DNA from: Nocardioides aromaticivorans
Lineage (GTDB): Bacteria; Actinomycetota; Actinomycetes; Propionibacteriales; Nocardioidaceae
Assembly: GCF_013408525.1 (NCBI RefSeq)
Contig: NZ_JACBZM010000001.1
Location: 1,240,001-1,304,000, forward strand
Direction of reading: 5' to 3'
DNA length: 64,000 bases
In this document: piece by piece, positions 30,154 through 39,172 of the stretch
Numbering within the stretch: the stretch's first letter is position 1
How the letters are laid out: every line of letters starts with the position of its first letter
Program-made: the position numbers and the translations under genes
Notes under the pieces: model-generated
What the model saw: the letters and a program-made list of their open reading frames with translations, nothing else
Database searches by the model: none
Told to the model about the DNA's origin: nothing

Positions 30154-32319
30154 ATGACCACGGAGCCGCACGTCGTCGACGACGACACCGACGTCACCGA
30201 GACGCTGAGCGTCGTGCCCGACGACGCCGCCGCCGAGCCGCCGTACACGCCGACCCCCGCGCTCGTGGAGCACATCGAGTCGGTGGACAACCGGTTCGTG
30301 GACCGCGAGCTCTCGTGGCTGCGCTTCAACGAGCGGGTGCTGGAGCTCGCCGAGGACGAGAGCCTGCCGCTGCTGGAGCGGGCGCGTTTCCTCGCGATCT
30401 TCACGAGCAACCTCGACGAGTTCTTCATGGTCCGGGTGGCCGGTCTCAAGCGCCGGATCGCCACCGGGCTCGCGGTCCGTGCCGCGAGCGGGATGATGCC
30501 GCTGGAGGTCCTCGAGGCGATCTGGACCCGCGCCGACGAGCTGAGCCAGCGCCAGGCGCGGGTGTTCCACGACAGGATCGTGCCGGAGCTGCGCGACCAG
30601 GGCATCGCCCTGGTGCGCTGGGCCGACCTGGACCGCGACGAGCAGAAGACCTGCAAGAAGCTCTTCAAGGAGCGGGTCTACCCGGTCCTCACCCCGCTCG
30701 CCGTCGACCCGGCCCACCCCTTCCCCTACATCTCGGGCCTCTCGCTCAACCTGGCCGTGCTGATCCGCAACCCGAAGACGGGCAAGGAGCACTTCGCCCG
30801 GGTGAAGGTGCCGTCGAACTTCGACCGCTTCGTCGCGCTCGGCAACGCCCGCTTCGTGCCGCTCGAGGACGTCATCGGCGCCCACCTCGGCCGGCTCTTC
30901 CCGGGCATGGAGGTGCTCGAGGTCCACACCTTCCGGGTCACCCGCAACGAGGACCTGGAGGTCGAGGAGGACGACGCCGAGAACCTCCTCGCCGCTCTGG
31001 AGAAGGAGCTGCTGCGCCGCAAGTTCGGGCCGCCGGTCCGGCTCGAGGTCGAGGAGTCGATCGCGCCGTCCGTCCTCGAGCTGCTCGTCTCCGAGCTCGA
31101 CATCAGCGAGGACGAGGTGTTCCGGCTGCCCGGGCCGCTCGACCTCCGGGGGCTGCACTCGATCGCCGACCTGCCCCGCGACGATCTCAAGTACCCCTCC
31201 TTCGTGCCGGCCACCCACGCCCGTCTCGCCGAGGTCGAGTCGTCCGCGCCGGTCGACGTGTTCAAGGCCCTGCGCCGGCGCGACGTGCTCCTGCACCACC
31301 CCTACGACTCGTTCGCGACGTCGGTGCAGCGGTTCATCGAGCAGGCCGCGGCCGACCCGCACGTGCTGGCGATCAAGCAGACGCTCTACCGCACGTCGGG
31401 AGACTCCCCGATCATCGACGCCCTGATCGACGCCGCCGAGGCCGGCAAGCAGGTCCTCGTCCTGGTCGAGATCAAGGCCCGCTTCGACGAGCAGGCCAAC
31501 ATCCGCTGGGCCCGCAAGCTGGAGAAGGCCGGCTGTCACGTGGTCTACGGCCTGGTCGGGCTGAAGACCCACTGCAAGCTGGCGATGGTGGTCCGCGACG
31601 AGCCCGAGGGCATCCGCCGCTACACCCACATCGGCACGGGCAACTACAACCCCAAGACCTCGCGGATGTACGAGGACCTCGGCCTGCTGACCACCAATGT
31701 CGCCATCGGCGAGGACGTCGCGCACCTGTTCAACAACCTGTCCGGGTGGTCGCGCAAGGCGACCTACGAGGAGCTGCTCGTCGCGCCCGACTCCGTGCGG
31801 ACCGGCCTGGTCGAGCTCATCCACCGCGAGATCGAGCACCACAAGGCGGGTCGCGCCGCCGGCATCCGCTTCAAGGCCAACTCGGTCGTCGACGAGCAGA
31901 TCATCGACGCGCTCTACCTCGCCTCCGGCGAGGGGGTGCCGGTCGAGATCCTGGTCCGCGGCATCTGCGCGCTGCGCCCCGGCGTACCCGGCCTGAGCGA
32001 GAACATCACGGTCCGCTCGATCCTCGGCCGCTACCTCGAGCACAGCCGCGTCTTCTCCTTCGAGGGCGGCGGCGAGCCGATCGCCATGATCGGCTCGGCG
32101 GACATGATGCACCGCAACCTGGACCGCCGGGTCGAGGTGCTGGTGCGGCTGCCCGAGCAGAGCCGTGACGAGGTACGACGCCTGCTGGACCTGGCGTTCG
32201 CCCCGACGACCCAGGCGTGGGAGCTCGGCGCGGACGCCCGCTGGACCCGCAATGCCGGCACGGAGCACCTCCAGGAGACGCTGATCGAGCGGCAGCGCAA
32301 CCGGCGCAGCAACAGCTGA
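30154..32319 (+). CDS. ppk: Polyphosphate kinase 1
   Basis: A 721-residue Ppk1. [21 protein letters not shown] (46-66) opens the N-terminal domain; [16 protein letters not shown] follows; the autophosphorylated histidine is H473 in [13 protein letters not shown]; and [24 protein letters not shown] is the nucleotide-binding part. It reversibly makes polyphosphate from ATP. The first 40 residues are acidic and probably disordered. A PHO box lies just upstream, consistent with the known PhoP control of ppk in streptomycetes. Confidence 0.95.
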   Translation: MTTEPHVVDDDTDVTETLSVVPDDAAAEPPYTPTPALVEHIESVDNRFVDRELSWLRFNERVLELAEDESLPLLERARFLAIFTSNLDEFFMVRVAGLKRRIATGLAVRAASGMMPLEVLEAIWTRADELSQRQARVFHDRIVPELRDQGIALVRWADLDRDEQKTCKKLFKERVYPVLTPLAVDPAHPFPYISGLSLNLAVLIRNPKTGKEHFARVKVPSNFDRFVALGNARFVPLEDVIGAHLGRLFPGMEVLEVHTFRVTRNEDLEVEEDDAENLLAALEKELLRRKFGPPVRLEVEESIAPSVLELLVSELDISEDEVFRLPGPLDLRGLHSIADLPRDDLKYPSFVPATHARLAEVESSAPVDVFKALRRRDVLLHHPYDSFATSVQRFIEQAAADPHVLAIKQTLYRTSGDSPIIDALIDAAEAGKQVLVLVEIKARFDEQANIRWARKLEKAGCHVVYGLVGLKTHCKLAMVVRDEPEGIRRYTHIGTGNYNPKTSRMYEDLGLLTTNVAIGEDVAHLFNNLSGWSRKATYEELLVAPDSVRTGLVELIHREIEHHKAGRAAGIRFKANSVVDEQIIDALYLASGEGVPVEILVRGICALRPGVPGLSENITVRSILGRYLEHSRVFSFEGGGEPIAMIGSADMMHRNLDRRVEVLVRLPEQSRDEVRRLLDLAFAPTTQAWELGADARWTRNAGTEHLQETLIERQRNRRSNS

Positions 32320-32411
32320 TGAACCCGCGACACGCCGTCTGACCTGCAAGGACGTCGCCGCGGGGCCGTGCCGTGGGCCGCGCCACACCGACCGGCACTG
32401 GCGCGGGTTGC

Positions 32412-32438
32412 GTTCACGGGACCGTGACCCCCTAGCAT
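32412..32438 (+). promoter_or_regulatory. Possible PHO-like repeat and -10 before the DUF47-pit operon
   Basis: GTTCACGGGAC and CGTGACCCCCT are adjacent 11-mers with about 7 of 11 matches each to the PhoP unit, followed by TAGCAT (32433-32438) as a -10 box. Weaker than the ppk and pstS boxes. Confidence 0.3.
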
Positions 32439-32472
32439 GATGGCGTTCTTCTCCGCCTCAACGGGAGTCCAT

Positions 32473-33090
32473 GTGGGTCTGCGTCTGCGTCCGGTCGACA
32501 CTTCTTTCTACGACCTCTTCACCCAGTCCGCGCAGCACCTGGTCGGTGGCGCCGAGCTGCTTGCCGAGATGCTGTCGGACAACTCCGACAAGGCGTCGGT
32601 CGCCGAGCGCATGCGTGCCGCCGAGCACGCCGCGGACGAGACGACCCACGAGATCGTGAAGAAGGTCAACAGCACCTTCGTCACGCCCTTCGACCGCGAG
32701 GACATCTACGCGCTGGGCTCCGGCCTCGACGACGTGATGGACATGATGGACGAGGCCGTCGACCTGATCCTCCTCTACGAGGTGAAGACCCTCCCGCCCG
32801 AGCTGTCCGAGCAGGTCGAGGTGCTCCAGCGGTGCGCCGAGCTGACGGCGGCCGCGATGCCGCGCCTGCAGTCGATGCAGTCGCTCGACGACTACTGGAT
32901 CGAGATCAACCGCCTCGAGAACGCCGGTGACCGCAACCACCGCCGAATCCTCGCTGCGCTCTTCTCCGGTGAGTTCAAGACCATCGAGGTGCTCAAGCTC
33001 AAGGACATCGTCGAGTCGCTCGAGGGCGCCATCGACGCCTTCGAGAAGGTCGCCAACACGGTCGAGCAGATCGCCGTCAAGGAAGGCTGA
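32473..33090 (+). CDS. DUF47/PhoU-like Pit accessory protein
   Basis: A 205-residue all-helical protein. I choose the GTG at 32473, where GGGAG lies 5 nt upstream and the sequence opens GLRLRPVDTSFYDLF, the standard DUF47 start; an upstream ATG at 32437 is less likely. FDREDIYALGSGLDDVMDMMDEAVD is a PhoU-type metal-binding helix pair. DUF47 proteins are encoded with Pit transporters and are thought to regulate phosphate flux. The Pit gene follows by 11 bp. Confidence 0.88.
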   Translation: MGLRLRPVDTSFYDLFTQSAQHLVGGAELLAEMLSDNSDKASVAERMRAAEHAADETTHEIVKKVNSTFVTPFDREDIYALGSGLDDVMDMMDEAVDLILLYEVKTLPPELSEQVEVLQRCAELTAAAMPRLQSMQSLDDYWIEINRLENAGDRNHRRILAALFSGEFKTIEVLKLKDIVESLEGAIDAFEKVANTVEQIAVKEG

Positions 33091-33101
33091 CCGGTCCAGC
33101 C

Positions 33102-34130
33102 ATGACCCTCACCCTGGCGATCGTGATCGCCGTGGTCGTCATCGCGCTCGCGTTCGACTACACCAACGGCTTCCACGACGCGGCGAACGCGATCGCCACG
33201 TCGGTGTCGACGCGCGCCCTGACGCCGCGGATCGCGCTGACCCTGGCGGCGCTGATGAACTTCATCGGCGCGCTTCTCGGCCAGGAGGTCGCGAAGACCG
33301 TCGCCGACGTCGTCACCATCGAGGACGACACCGGCCACCTGCTCGTCGGCGTGCACCACGGGCTGGTCATCGTGATGGCCGGCCTGCTCGGCGCGATCAT
33401 CTGGAACCTCATCACCTGGTACTTCGGCCTCCCCTCGTCGTCCTCGCACGCCCTCATCGGCGGCCTGGTCGGCGCGGCGCTGGCCGGCGGGGTGAGCGTC
33501 AAGTGGGACACCATCGTCCAGAAGGTGCTCATCCCGATGGTCATCTCGCCGCTCTTCGGCTTCTGCGCGGCCTTCCTCGTGATGACCGCGATCCTGTGGA
33601 TCTTCCGTCGCGGCAACCCGCACAAGATCAACCGCGGCTTCCGCGGCATGCAGACGGTCTCCGCCGCCGCGCTCGCCCTCGGCCACGGCCTGCAGGACGC
33701 CCAGAAGACGATGGGCGTCATCCTGCTGACGCTGGTCATCGCCTACCCCGGCTCCTACGACATCGAGACGCTCCCGATCTGGGTCGTCCTCGCCGCTGCC
33801 GGCGCCATCTCGGCCGGCACCTACGCCGGCGGCTGGCGGATCATGCGCACGCTGGGCCGCAAGATCATCCACCTCGACCCGCCGCGCGGCTTCGCGGCCG
33901 AGTCGGTCGGTGCCGGCGTGCTCTACACGACCGCGTTCGTGTTCCACGCCCCGATCTCGACGACCCACACGATCACCTCGGCCGTGATGGGCGCCGGTGC
34001 GACCAAGCGCTTCTCGGCGGTCCGGTGGGGCATGGCCCGCACCATCCTCGCCGCCTGGGTCTCGACCTTCCCGGCCGCCGCGCTCGCCGCGTGGGCCTGC
34101 TACGAGATCCTCAAGCTCGTCCTCCTCTGA
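33102..34130 (+). CDS. pit: Low-affinity inorganic phosphate transporter (PiT family)
   Basis: A 342-residue membrane protein with about ten helices and two copies of the PiT signature: DYTNGFHDAANAIATSVSTRAL near the N-terminus and GLPSSSSHALIGGLVGAAL (about 109-127), with the second-half partner FHAPISTTHTITSAVMGAGAT. It carries metal-phosphate with cation symport. In an operon with the DUF47 gene; convergent with the winged-helix regulator. Confidence 0.92.
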   Translation: MTLTLAIVIAVVVIALAFDYTNGFHDAANAIATSVSTRALTPRIALTLAALMNFIGALLGQEVAKTVADVVTIEDDTGHLLVGVHHGLVIVMAGLLGAIIWNLITWYFGLPSSSSHALIGGLVGAALAGGVSVKWDTIVQKVLIPMVISPLFGFCAAFLVMTAILWIFRRGNPHKINRGFRGMQTVSAAALALGHGLQDAQKTMGVILLTLVIAYPGSYDIETLPIWVVLAAAGAISAGTYAGGWRIMRTLGRKIIHLDPPRGFAAESVGAGVLYTTAFVFHAPISTTHTITSAVMGAGATKRFSAVRWGMARTILAAWVSTFPAAALAAWACYEILKLVLL

Positions 34131-34145
34131 CCGGTCCGGCCTGAG

Positions 34146-34922
34146 TCAGTCGGGGTCGATGGTGAGGCTGTAGCCCCGCCCCCGGATCCGTCGTACGACG
34201 GCGACCGGGCCGAGCCGTGCCCGCAACCGGGTCACGTGCATCGCGATCGTGTTGCCGCCCGGTCGGCGGCCGTGGGTGCCCCAGAGCGCGTCACCGAGCT
34301 CGTCGTCGGTGACGATGCCCGGTGAGTGCAGCATCAGCTCGCGCAGCAGCTCGAACTCCTTGAGCGGCAGGTCCGCGATCCGCTGGCCATTGACGCGCAC
34401 CGTGAACGCGCTGGCGTCGAGCTCGATCGGACCGACCTCGACCCGCGCGTGCTCCGACACCGACCGGGGGCCGTGGGACATCAGCTCCCAGAGCGACTGG
34501 GCGGCGTACGGGCGCAGCGCGACGGCGGACGCACCGGCGAGCATCAGCGAGCCCACCCCGCTCCCCCTGCGCGCGGCGGCCGCGGGGTCGGCGAGCTCGC
34601 TGAGGTCCTCCGTGCCCGCGATGACGTAGGGCGAGCCGTGCCGCCGGATCAGTCCGACGAACTCCTCGGCCGGGATGCCCGGCGCCTCCGGCGCCACCAC
34701 GACGGCGTGGGGGTCGGTGCGGCCGAACTCCACCAGGCCGTCCAGGGTCGAGGCCACCCAGGTCACGTGCACGCCGTGCCCCGCCATGCCCTCGGCGAGC
34801 GTGCCCTCGTCCACGGCGGGGTCGACCACCAGGAGCTGTGCCCCGGTCGTCTCCGCCCATCGGTGGAGGTAGGCGCGCACGGACTGACGACGGGCGTCGG
34901 TACGCCCGTCCCGCTTGCCCAT
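34146..34922 (-). CDS. Atypical winged-helix (OmpR-type) regulator between pit and pst
   Basis: 258 residues from ATG 34922, preceded by GGAAG; a GTG at 34967 would add 15 residues but has no ribosome site. The C-terminal domain (FTVRVNGQRIADLPLKEFELLRELMLHSPGIV, NTIAMHVTRLRARLGPVAVVRRIRGRGYSLTI) is a PhoB-type winged helix. The N-terminal part looks like a receiver fold (LLVVDPAVDEG, VVVAPEAPG) without a clear phospho-acceptor aspartate, as in orphan regulators. It follows pstB by 48 bp on the same strand, so control of phosphate genes is plausible (inference). Confidence 0.7.
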   Translation of the reverse strand: MGKRDGRTDARRQSVRAYLHRWAETTGAQLLVVDPAVDEGTLAEGMAGHGVHVTWVASTLDGLVEFGRTDPHAVVVAPEAPGIPAEEFVGLIRRHGSPYVIAGTEDLSELADPAAAARRGSGVGSLMLAGASAVALRPYAAQSLWELMSHGPRSVSEHARVEVGPIELDASAFTVRVNGQRIADLPLKEFELLRELMLHSPGIVTDDELGDALWGTHGRRPGGNTIAMHVTRLRARLGPVAVVRRIRGRGYSLTIDPD

Positions 34923-34970
34923 CCCGGCTTCCGTTCGCGGTGTGCCGCCCCCGAGAGCGGTGGACACCGA

Positions 34971-35750
34971 TCAGCCGAAGCGACCAGAGATGTAGGCCTC
35001 GGTCGCCGGGTCGTCGGGGTTCGCGAACATCTTCTTGGTGGGGTTGAACTCCACCAGGTGGCCGGGCTCGCCGGTCGCCTTGAGGTTGAAGAAGCCGGTG
35101 TCGTCGGAGACCCGCGCGGCCTGCTGCATGTTGTGCGTGACGATCACGATCGTGAACTCGTCCTTGAGCTCGTGGATCAGGTCCTCGATCGCGGAGGTCG
35201 AGATCGGGTCGAGGGCCGAGCACGGCTCGTCCATCAGCAGGACCTGCGGCTCGACCGCGATCGCGCGGGCGATGCACAGGCGCTGCTGCTGGCCGCCGGA
35301 CAGGCCCATGCCCGGCTTGTTGAGCCGGTCCTTGACCTCGTTCCAGAGGTTGGCGCCGCGCAGCGACTTCTCGACCACCGCGTCCGCCTCGGACTTCTTC
35401 AGCTTGCCCGCGTTGAGCTTGAGCCCCGCCAGCACGTTGTCGTAGATCGACATCGTGGGGAAGGGGTTGGGCCGCTGGAAGACCATGCCGACCTGGCGGC
35501 GTACGGCGACCGGGTCGACCCCGGCGTCGTACAGGTCCTGGCCGTCGACGACGATCTTGCCCTCGACGCGCGCACCGGGGATGACCTCGTGCATGCGGTT
35601 GAGCGACCGGAGGAAGGTCGACTTGCCGCAGCCGGAGGGACCGATGAAGGCGGTGACCGCGCCGGCACGGATCGTCATGTTGACGCCCTGCACGGCGAGG
35701 AAGTCGCCGTAGTAGATGTTGACGTCGGAGACGTCGATGCTCTTTGCCAT
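34971..35750 (-). CDS. pstB: Phosphate ABC transporter ATPase
   Basis: A 259-residue ABC ATPase with Walker [10 protein letters not shown] (37-45), Q-loop [13 protein letters not shown], signature [14 protein letters not shown], Walker [16 protein letters not shown] and the H-loop [12 protein letters not shown]. The phosphate-specific features (NPFPMS-type Q-loop, PCSALDP) identify PstB. It powers high-affinity phosphate uptake with PstA and PstC. Last gene of pstSCAB, 12 bp after pstA. Confidence 0.95.
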   Translation of the reverse strand: MAKSIDVSDVNIYYGDFLAVQGVNMTIRAGAVTAFIGPSGCGKSTFLRSLNRMHEVIPGARVEGKIVVDGQDLYDAGVDPVAVRRQVGMVFQRPNPFPTMSIYDNVLAGLKLNAGKLKKSEADAVVEKSLRGANLWNEVKDRLNKPGMGLSGGQQQRLCIARAIAVEPQVLLMDEPCSALDPISTSAIEDLIHELKDEFTIVIVTHNMQQAARVSDDTGFFNLKATGEPGHLVEFNPTKKMFANPDDPATEAYISGRFG

Positions 35751-35762
35751 TGCTAGTCCCTC

Positions 35763-36821
35763 TCAGCCCTTCTTCGGGGCGAAGATCTTGCCGACGATGC
35801 GAGCCACGAGGTTCAGCACCACCACGATGATGATCAGGATGAAGGCGGCGCCCCAGGCGATCGCCTCCGCGGGGGCGTCGCCCCGCACGTTCTGTCCGTA
35901 GATGAGCACCGGCAGCGTGGTCATCGCGCCGTCGAACAGGTTCATGTTGGTGCGGTCGGTCGCGCTGGCGATGAGCAGCAGCGGCGCGGTCTCGCCGATG
36001 ACCCGGGAGATCGCGAGGGTGATGCCCGTCAGGATGCCGCCGAGCGCGGTCGGGAGGACGATCCGCACGATCGTCTTCCACTTCGGCGTGCCGAGCGCGT
36101 ACGACGCCTCGCGGAGGTCGTCGGGCACGAGCATCAGCATCTCCTCGGTCGCCCGGACGACGATCGGGATCATCAGCAGCGAGAGCGCCACCGACCCACC
36201 GATCCCGGACACGTAGGCCGGGCCGAACACCAGGGTGAAGAGCGCGAACGCGAACAGGCCCGCGACGATCGACGGGATGCCCGTCATCACGTCGACGAGG
36301 AAGGTGATCGCCTTGGCGAGCTTGTTCTTCTTGCCGTACTCGACCAGGTAGATCGCGGCCATCACACCGACCGGCACCGAGATGACCGCGGCGCCGAGCG
36401 TGATCAGGAGCGTGCCGATGATGGCGTGGTAGATGCCGACCGGCTGGTCGATCTGCGTCTTGAAGAAGGAGTAGCTGAGGAAGGTGCCGTCGATGCGGCC
36501 GGCGCCCTTGGAGACCACCCGCCACAGCAGCGAGACCAGCGGCACGACCGCGACGAAGAAGGTGGCCCAGATCAGGCCCGTCATCATCCGGTCGGTCGCA
36601 CCACGGCGGCCCTCGATGAACAGCGACCAGAGGGGCAGCGCGACGAGGTAGGCGACGACGCCGACGACCACGCCGCCGACCAGGCCCATGCCGAGCACCA
36701 TCAGCAGCAGGGCGAGCGCGATCGCGATGCCACCGACGATCGCCGGCGCGACCCGCGGGAGGCGGGGCAGGACGAGCGGCGTGTGCGCCCGCTCCTGGAT
36801 CTCTTCGACAGTGGTCGTCAT
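35763..36821 (-). CDS. pstA: Phosphate ABC transporter permease PstA
   Basis: A 352-residue permease; its ATG at 36821 overlaps the pstC stop by 4 bp. Three N-terminal helices (about 25-110) precede the canonical six-helix core with the binding-protein-dependent transport motif EEMLMLVPDDLREASYALGTPKWKTI. The extra N-terminal helices make it longer than E. coli PstA (296 residues). Confidence 0.92.
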   Translation of the reverse strand: MTTTVEEIQERAHTPLVLPRLPRVAPAIVGGIAIALALLLMVLGMGLVGGVVVGVVAYLVALPLWSLFIEGRRGATDRMMTGLIWATFFVAVVPLVSLLWRVVSKGAGRIDGTFLSYSFFKTQIDQPVGIYHAIIGTLLITLGAAVISVPVGVMAAIYLVEYGKKNKLAKAITFLVDVMTGIPSIVAGLFAFALFTLVFGPAYVSGIGGSVALSLLMIPIVVRATEEMLMLVPDDLREASYALGTPKWKTIVRIVLPTALGGILTGITLAISRVIGETAPLLLIASATDRTNMNLFDGAMTTLPVLIYGQNVRGDAPAEAIAWGAAFILIIIVVVLNLVARIVGKIFAPKKG

Positions 36822-37786
36822 CGGGCCATCCGCCTCTCGCTGCGGCCGATGATCCACCGGGCCGCGAAGTTCACCAGGAAGGTCAGCAGGAAGAGGACGA
36901 GGCCGGTCGCCACCAGGACGTTGAGCAGGTCGGCGCTGCGCTCCTTGTACTTGAGCGCGATGTTGGCCGCGATCGAGGTCGGGCTGGACGTGGCGATGAT
37001 GTTCCAGGACAGCCCGAAGCCGACCGAGAGCACCATCGCGACGGCCATCGTCTCGCCGAGCGCGCGGCCGAGGCCGAGCATGACGGCGGAGACCATCCCG
37101 GAGCGCGAGTAGGGGAAGACCGTCATCCGGATCATCTCCCAGCGGGTGGCGCCCAGCGCGAGGGCGGCCTCCTCGTGCAGCCGCGGCGTGCGGGAGAAGA
37201 CCTCGCGGGTGATCGCGGTGATGATCGGCAGGATCATGATCGCCAGCACGATGCCCACGGTGAGCCACGACTTGCCGGCCGCGTTCGGCTCCCCGAAGAG
37301 GGCACCGAGCACCGGCCACGAGCCGAAGGTGTCGTGCAGCCATTCGTGCATCGGCACGAGCTTCTTCGCGAGGTAGAACGCGCCCCACAGGCCGTAGACG
37401 ACCGAGGGCACCGCGGCGAGCAGGTCGATGACGAAGGCGACCGGGGTGGCGAGCCACCGCGGTGCGTAGTGGCTGATCACCAGCGCGATGCCGAAGGCGA
37501 GCGGCACGGCGATGACCAGCGCGATGATCGACACCGTGAAGGTGCCGACCAGCAGCGGGAAGACGTAGCCCAGGAAGCTCTCGGCGTGCGGCCCGTAGAC
37601 CTCGGCCGGCTTGCTGAAGCCGGTCGCACCCTTGGCGAGGAGGAAGACGAAGACGCCGGCGAGGGCGCCCAGGATGGTGAGACCGGCAGCGAGCGCAGCG
37701 CCGGAGAAGATGCGGTCACCGATGCCACCGCGGACGCTCGCCCACGCGGCGGGCTGGTCCTCGATATCGGCGGTGCGGGCTGTCAC
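36818..37786 (-). CDS. pstC: Phosphate ABC transporter permease PstC
   Basis: A 322-residue permease with six main helices and the EAA-type loop HEEAALALGATRWEMIRMTVFPYSRSGM. The region around FGIALVISHYAPRWLATPVAFVIDLLAAVPSVVYGLWG is typical of PstC. It is separated from pstS by 103 bp that hold a strong hairpin, then overlaps pstA. Confidence 0.92.
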   Translation of the reverse strand: MTARTADIEDQPAAWASVRGGIGDRIFSGAALAAGLTILGALAGVFVFLLAKGATGFSKPAEVYGPHAESFLGYVFPLLVGTFTVSIIALVIAVPLAFGIALVISHYAPRWLATPVAFVIDLLAAVPSVVYGLWGAFYLAKKLVPMHEWLHDTFGSWPVLGALFGEPNAAGKSWLTVGIVLAIMILPIITAITREVFSRTPRLHEEAALALGATRWEMIRMTVFPYSRSGMVSAVMLGLGRALGETMAVAMVLSVGFGLSWNIIATSSPTSIAANIALKYKERSADLLNVLVATGLVLFLLTFLVNFAARWIIGRSERRMAR

Positions 37787-37844
37787 TGGGTCACCTCGTG
37801 CTCAGGGTGCTCGGGGGGAAGCGGGATGGTGCGGGAACGCCGGT

Positions 37845-37883
37845 GGAGGGGTGCGGACGGGCCGGGCCCGTCCGCACCCCTCC
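37845..37883 (-). terminator. Hairpin between pstS and pstC
   Basis: Nearly perfect palindrome: arms 37845-37861 and 37867-37883 (17 bp) around a 5-nt loop, 6 bp after the pstS stop. A leaky terminator or a 3' stabilising hairpin would explain more PstS than PstCAB. Confidence 0.7.
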
Positions 37884-37889
37884 GGGGCG

Positions 37890-38984
37890 TCACTTGGCGG
37901 AGATCTTGGCGACGATCTCCTGCGCCTTGGCGGCGGTGTCGGCGGAGAGCTTCGCGGAGCCGGCGAAGTCGGCCGCCTCGGCCTGGCCCTCGTCGGACAC
38001 GATGTACTCGAAGTAGCCCTTGACGTTGGCGGCCTCGGCCGCGTCGTCGTAGGTCTCGCAGGCGATCAGGTACGACAGCAGGATGACCGGGTAGGCGCCG
38101 GCCTCGGTCGTGGTGCGGTCGACGTCGACGGCGATGTCGGTGGCGTCACGGCCCTCGACGACCGGCGAGACGTCGACGGTCTTGGCAGCGCCCTCGGGCG
38201 ACGGGGCGACGTACTCGTCGCCGACCTTCACCGAGACGTGGGCGAGGTCGCCGGTCTGGCTGGCGTCGGCGTAGCCGATCGCGCCCTCGGTGTCGGTGAC
38301 GGTCTTGACGACACCGGAGGTGCCCTCGGCGGAGAGGCCGCCGGAGACGGGGAACGCGTCCTCGGCCTCGTACTTCCAGTCGCTCGGCGCGACCTTGTTG
38401 AGGTAGTCGGTGAAGTTCTTGGTGGTGCCCGAGTCGTCGGCGCGGTGCACCGGCGAGATCTTGGTGTCGGGGAGGTCGACGCCCTCGTTCTGCGAGGCGA
38501 TGGCGTCGTCGTTCCACTTGGTGATCTTGCCGGCGAAGATCTTCGCGATCGTCGAGGCGTCGAGGTTCAGCTCGGTGATGTCCGGCAGGTTGAACGCGAT
38601 GGCGATCGAGGAGATGTAGGCCGGGACCTCGACGATGGTGCCGCCGCAGCGCTCCTTGGCCTTGGTGAGGTCCTCGTCCTTGATGTAGGAGTCGGAGCCG
38701 GCGAAGGACAGCGCCTTGCTGATGAACTGGCTGCGGCCGTCGGTCGAACCGAGCAGCGCGTAGTCGATGGTGAGGCCGCTGTTCTTGCCCTGGAACGCGG
38801 TCTTCCAGGCCTCCTGGGCCTTCTCCTGCGACGTCGCGCCGCCACCCTTGAGGTTGCCGGACAGGCCGCCGGACTCGCCGTCGGTGCCGGTGCCCTCCTC
38901 GTTGGAGGCGCCGCAGGCGCTCATCAGCAGGGCGAGGGCGGCAACACCGGGAACCGCGGCGTTGCGGATGGACTTGAAGTTCAA
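37890..38984 (-). CDS. pstS: Phosphate-binding lipoprotein PstS
   Basis: 364 residues from a TTG start at 38984. The signal peptide ends in the lipobox LMSAC (cysteine about 24), followed by a Gly/Ser/Glu linker. The mature part has GGATSQEKAQEAW, SFAGSDSYIKDEDL, SSIAIAFNLPDI and RADDSGTTKNFTDYL, the phosphate-binding loops of PstS. It captures phosphate outside the membrane for PstCAB. A PHO box lies about 100 bp upstream. The rare TTG start may temper translation. Confidence 0.93.
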   Translation of the reverse strand: MNFKSIRNAAVPGVAALALLMSACGASNEEGTGTDGESGGLSGNLKGGGATSQEKAQEAWKTAFQGKNSGLTIDYALLGSTDGRSQFISKALSFAGSDSYIKDEDLTKAKERCGGTIVEVPAYISSIAIAFNLPDITELNLDASTIAKIFAGKITKWNDDAIASQNEGVDLPDTKISPVHRADDSGTTKNFTDYLNKVAPSDWKYEAEDAFPVSGGLSAEGTSGVVKTVTDTEGAIGYADASQTGDLAHVSVKVGDEYVAPSPEGAAKTVDVSPVVEGRDATDIAVDVDRTTTEAGAYPVILLSYLIACETYDDAAEAANVKGYFEYIVSDEGQAEAADFAGSAKLSADTAAKAQEIVAKISAK

Positions 38985-39016
38985 GGAACTTGCCTCTCAG
39001 AGGTGAGGGGCGACTC

Positions 39017-39027
39017 GTTCACCTGCC
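39017..39027 (+). promoter_or_regulatory. Single PHO unit in the pstS leader
   Basis: GTTCACCTGCC on the plus strand matches 10 of 11 bases of the PhoP unit. It is solitary and opposite in direction to pstS, so its role is doubtful. Confidence 0.3.
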
Positions 39028-39085
39028 CCCCGATTCGTACTGGACACCGGTGAAGTTAGGCAGCGTCGGTAACGCAACCCTCCGG

Positions 39086-39107
39086 CACGTCTGAACGGCC
39101 GGTGAAC
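39086..39107 (-). promoter_or_regulatory. PHO box of pstSCAB
   Basis: On the minus strand, GTTCACCGGCC followed directly by GTTCAGACGTG: two 11-bp direct repeats, both beginning GTTCA, about 100 bp before the pstS start. This is the layout of PhoP operators in streptomycete pstS promoters. Confidence 0.65.
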
Positions 39108-39122
39108 AGTGGCGGTCCGGGT

Positions 39123-39156
39123 GGCGGCGGGGCGTGTCCCCCGTTACACCGCCGCC
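39123..39156 (-). terminator. Possible hairpin after mutT1
   Basis: GGCGGCGG (39123-39130) and CCGCCGCC (39149-39156) can pair around an 18-nt loop just downstream of the mutT1 stop. GC-rich; no T-run. Confidence 0.3.
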
Positions 39157-39172
39157 GGACGGGCCCTCCCGG

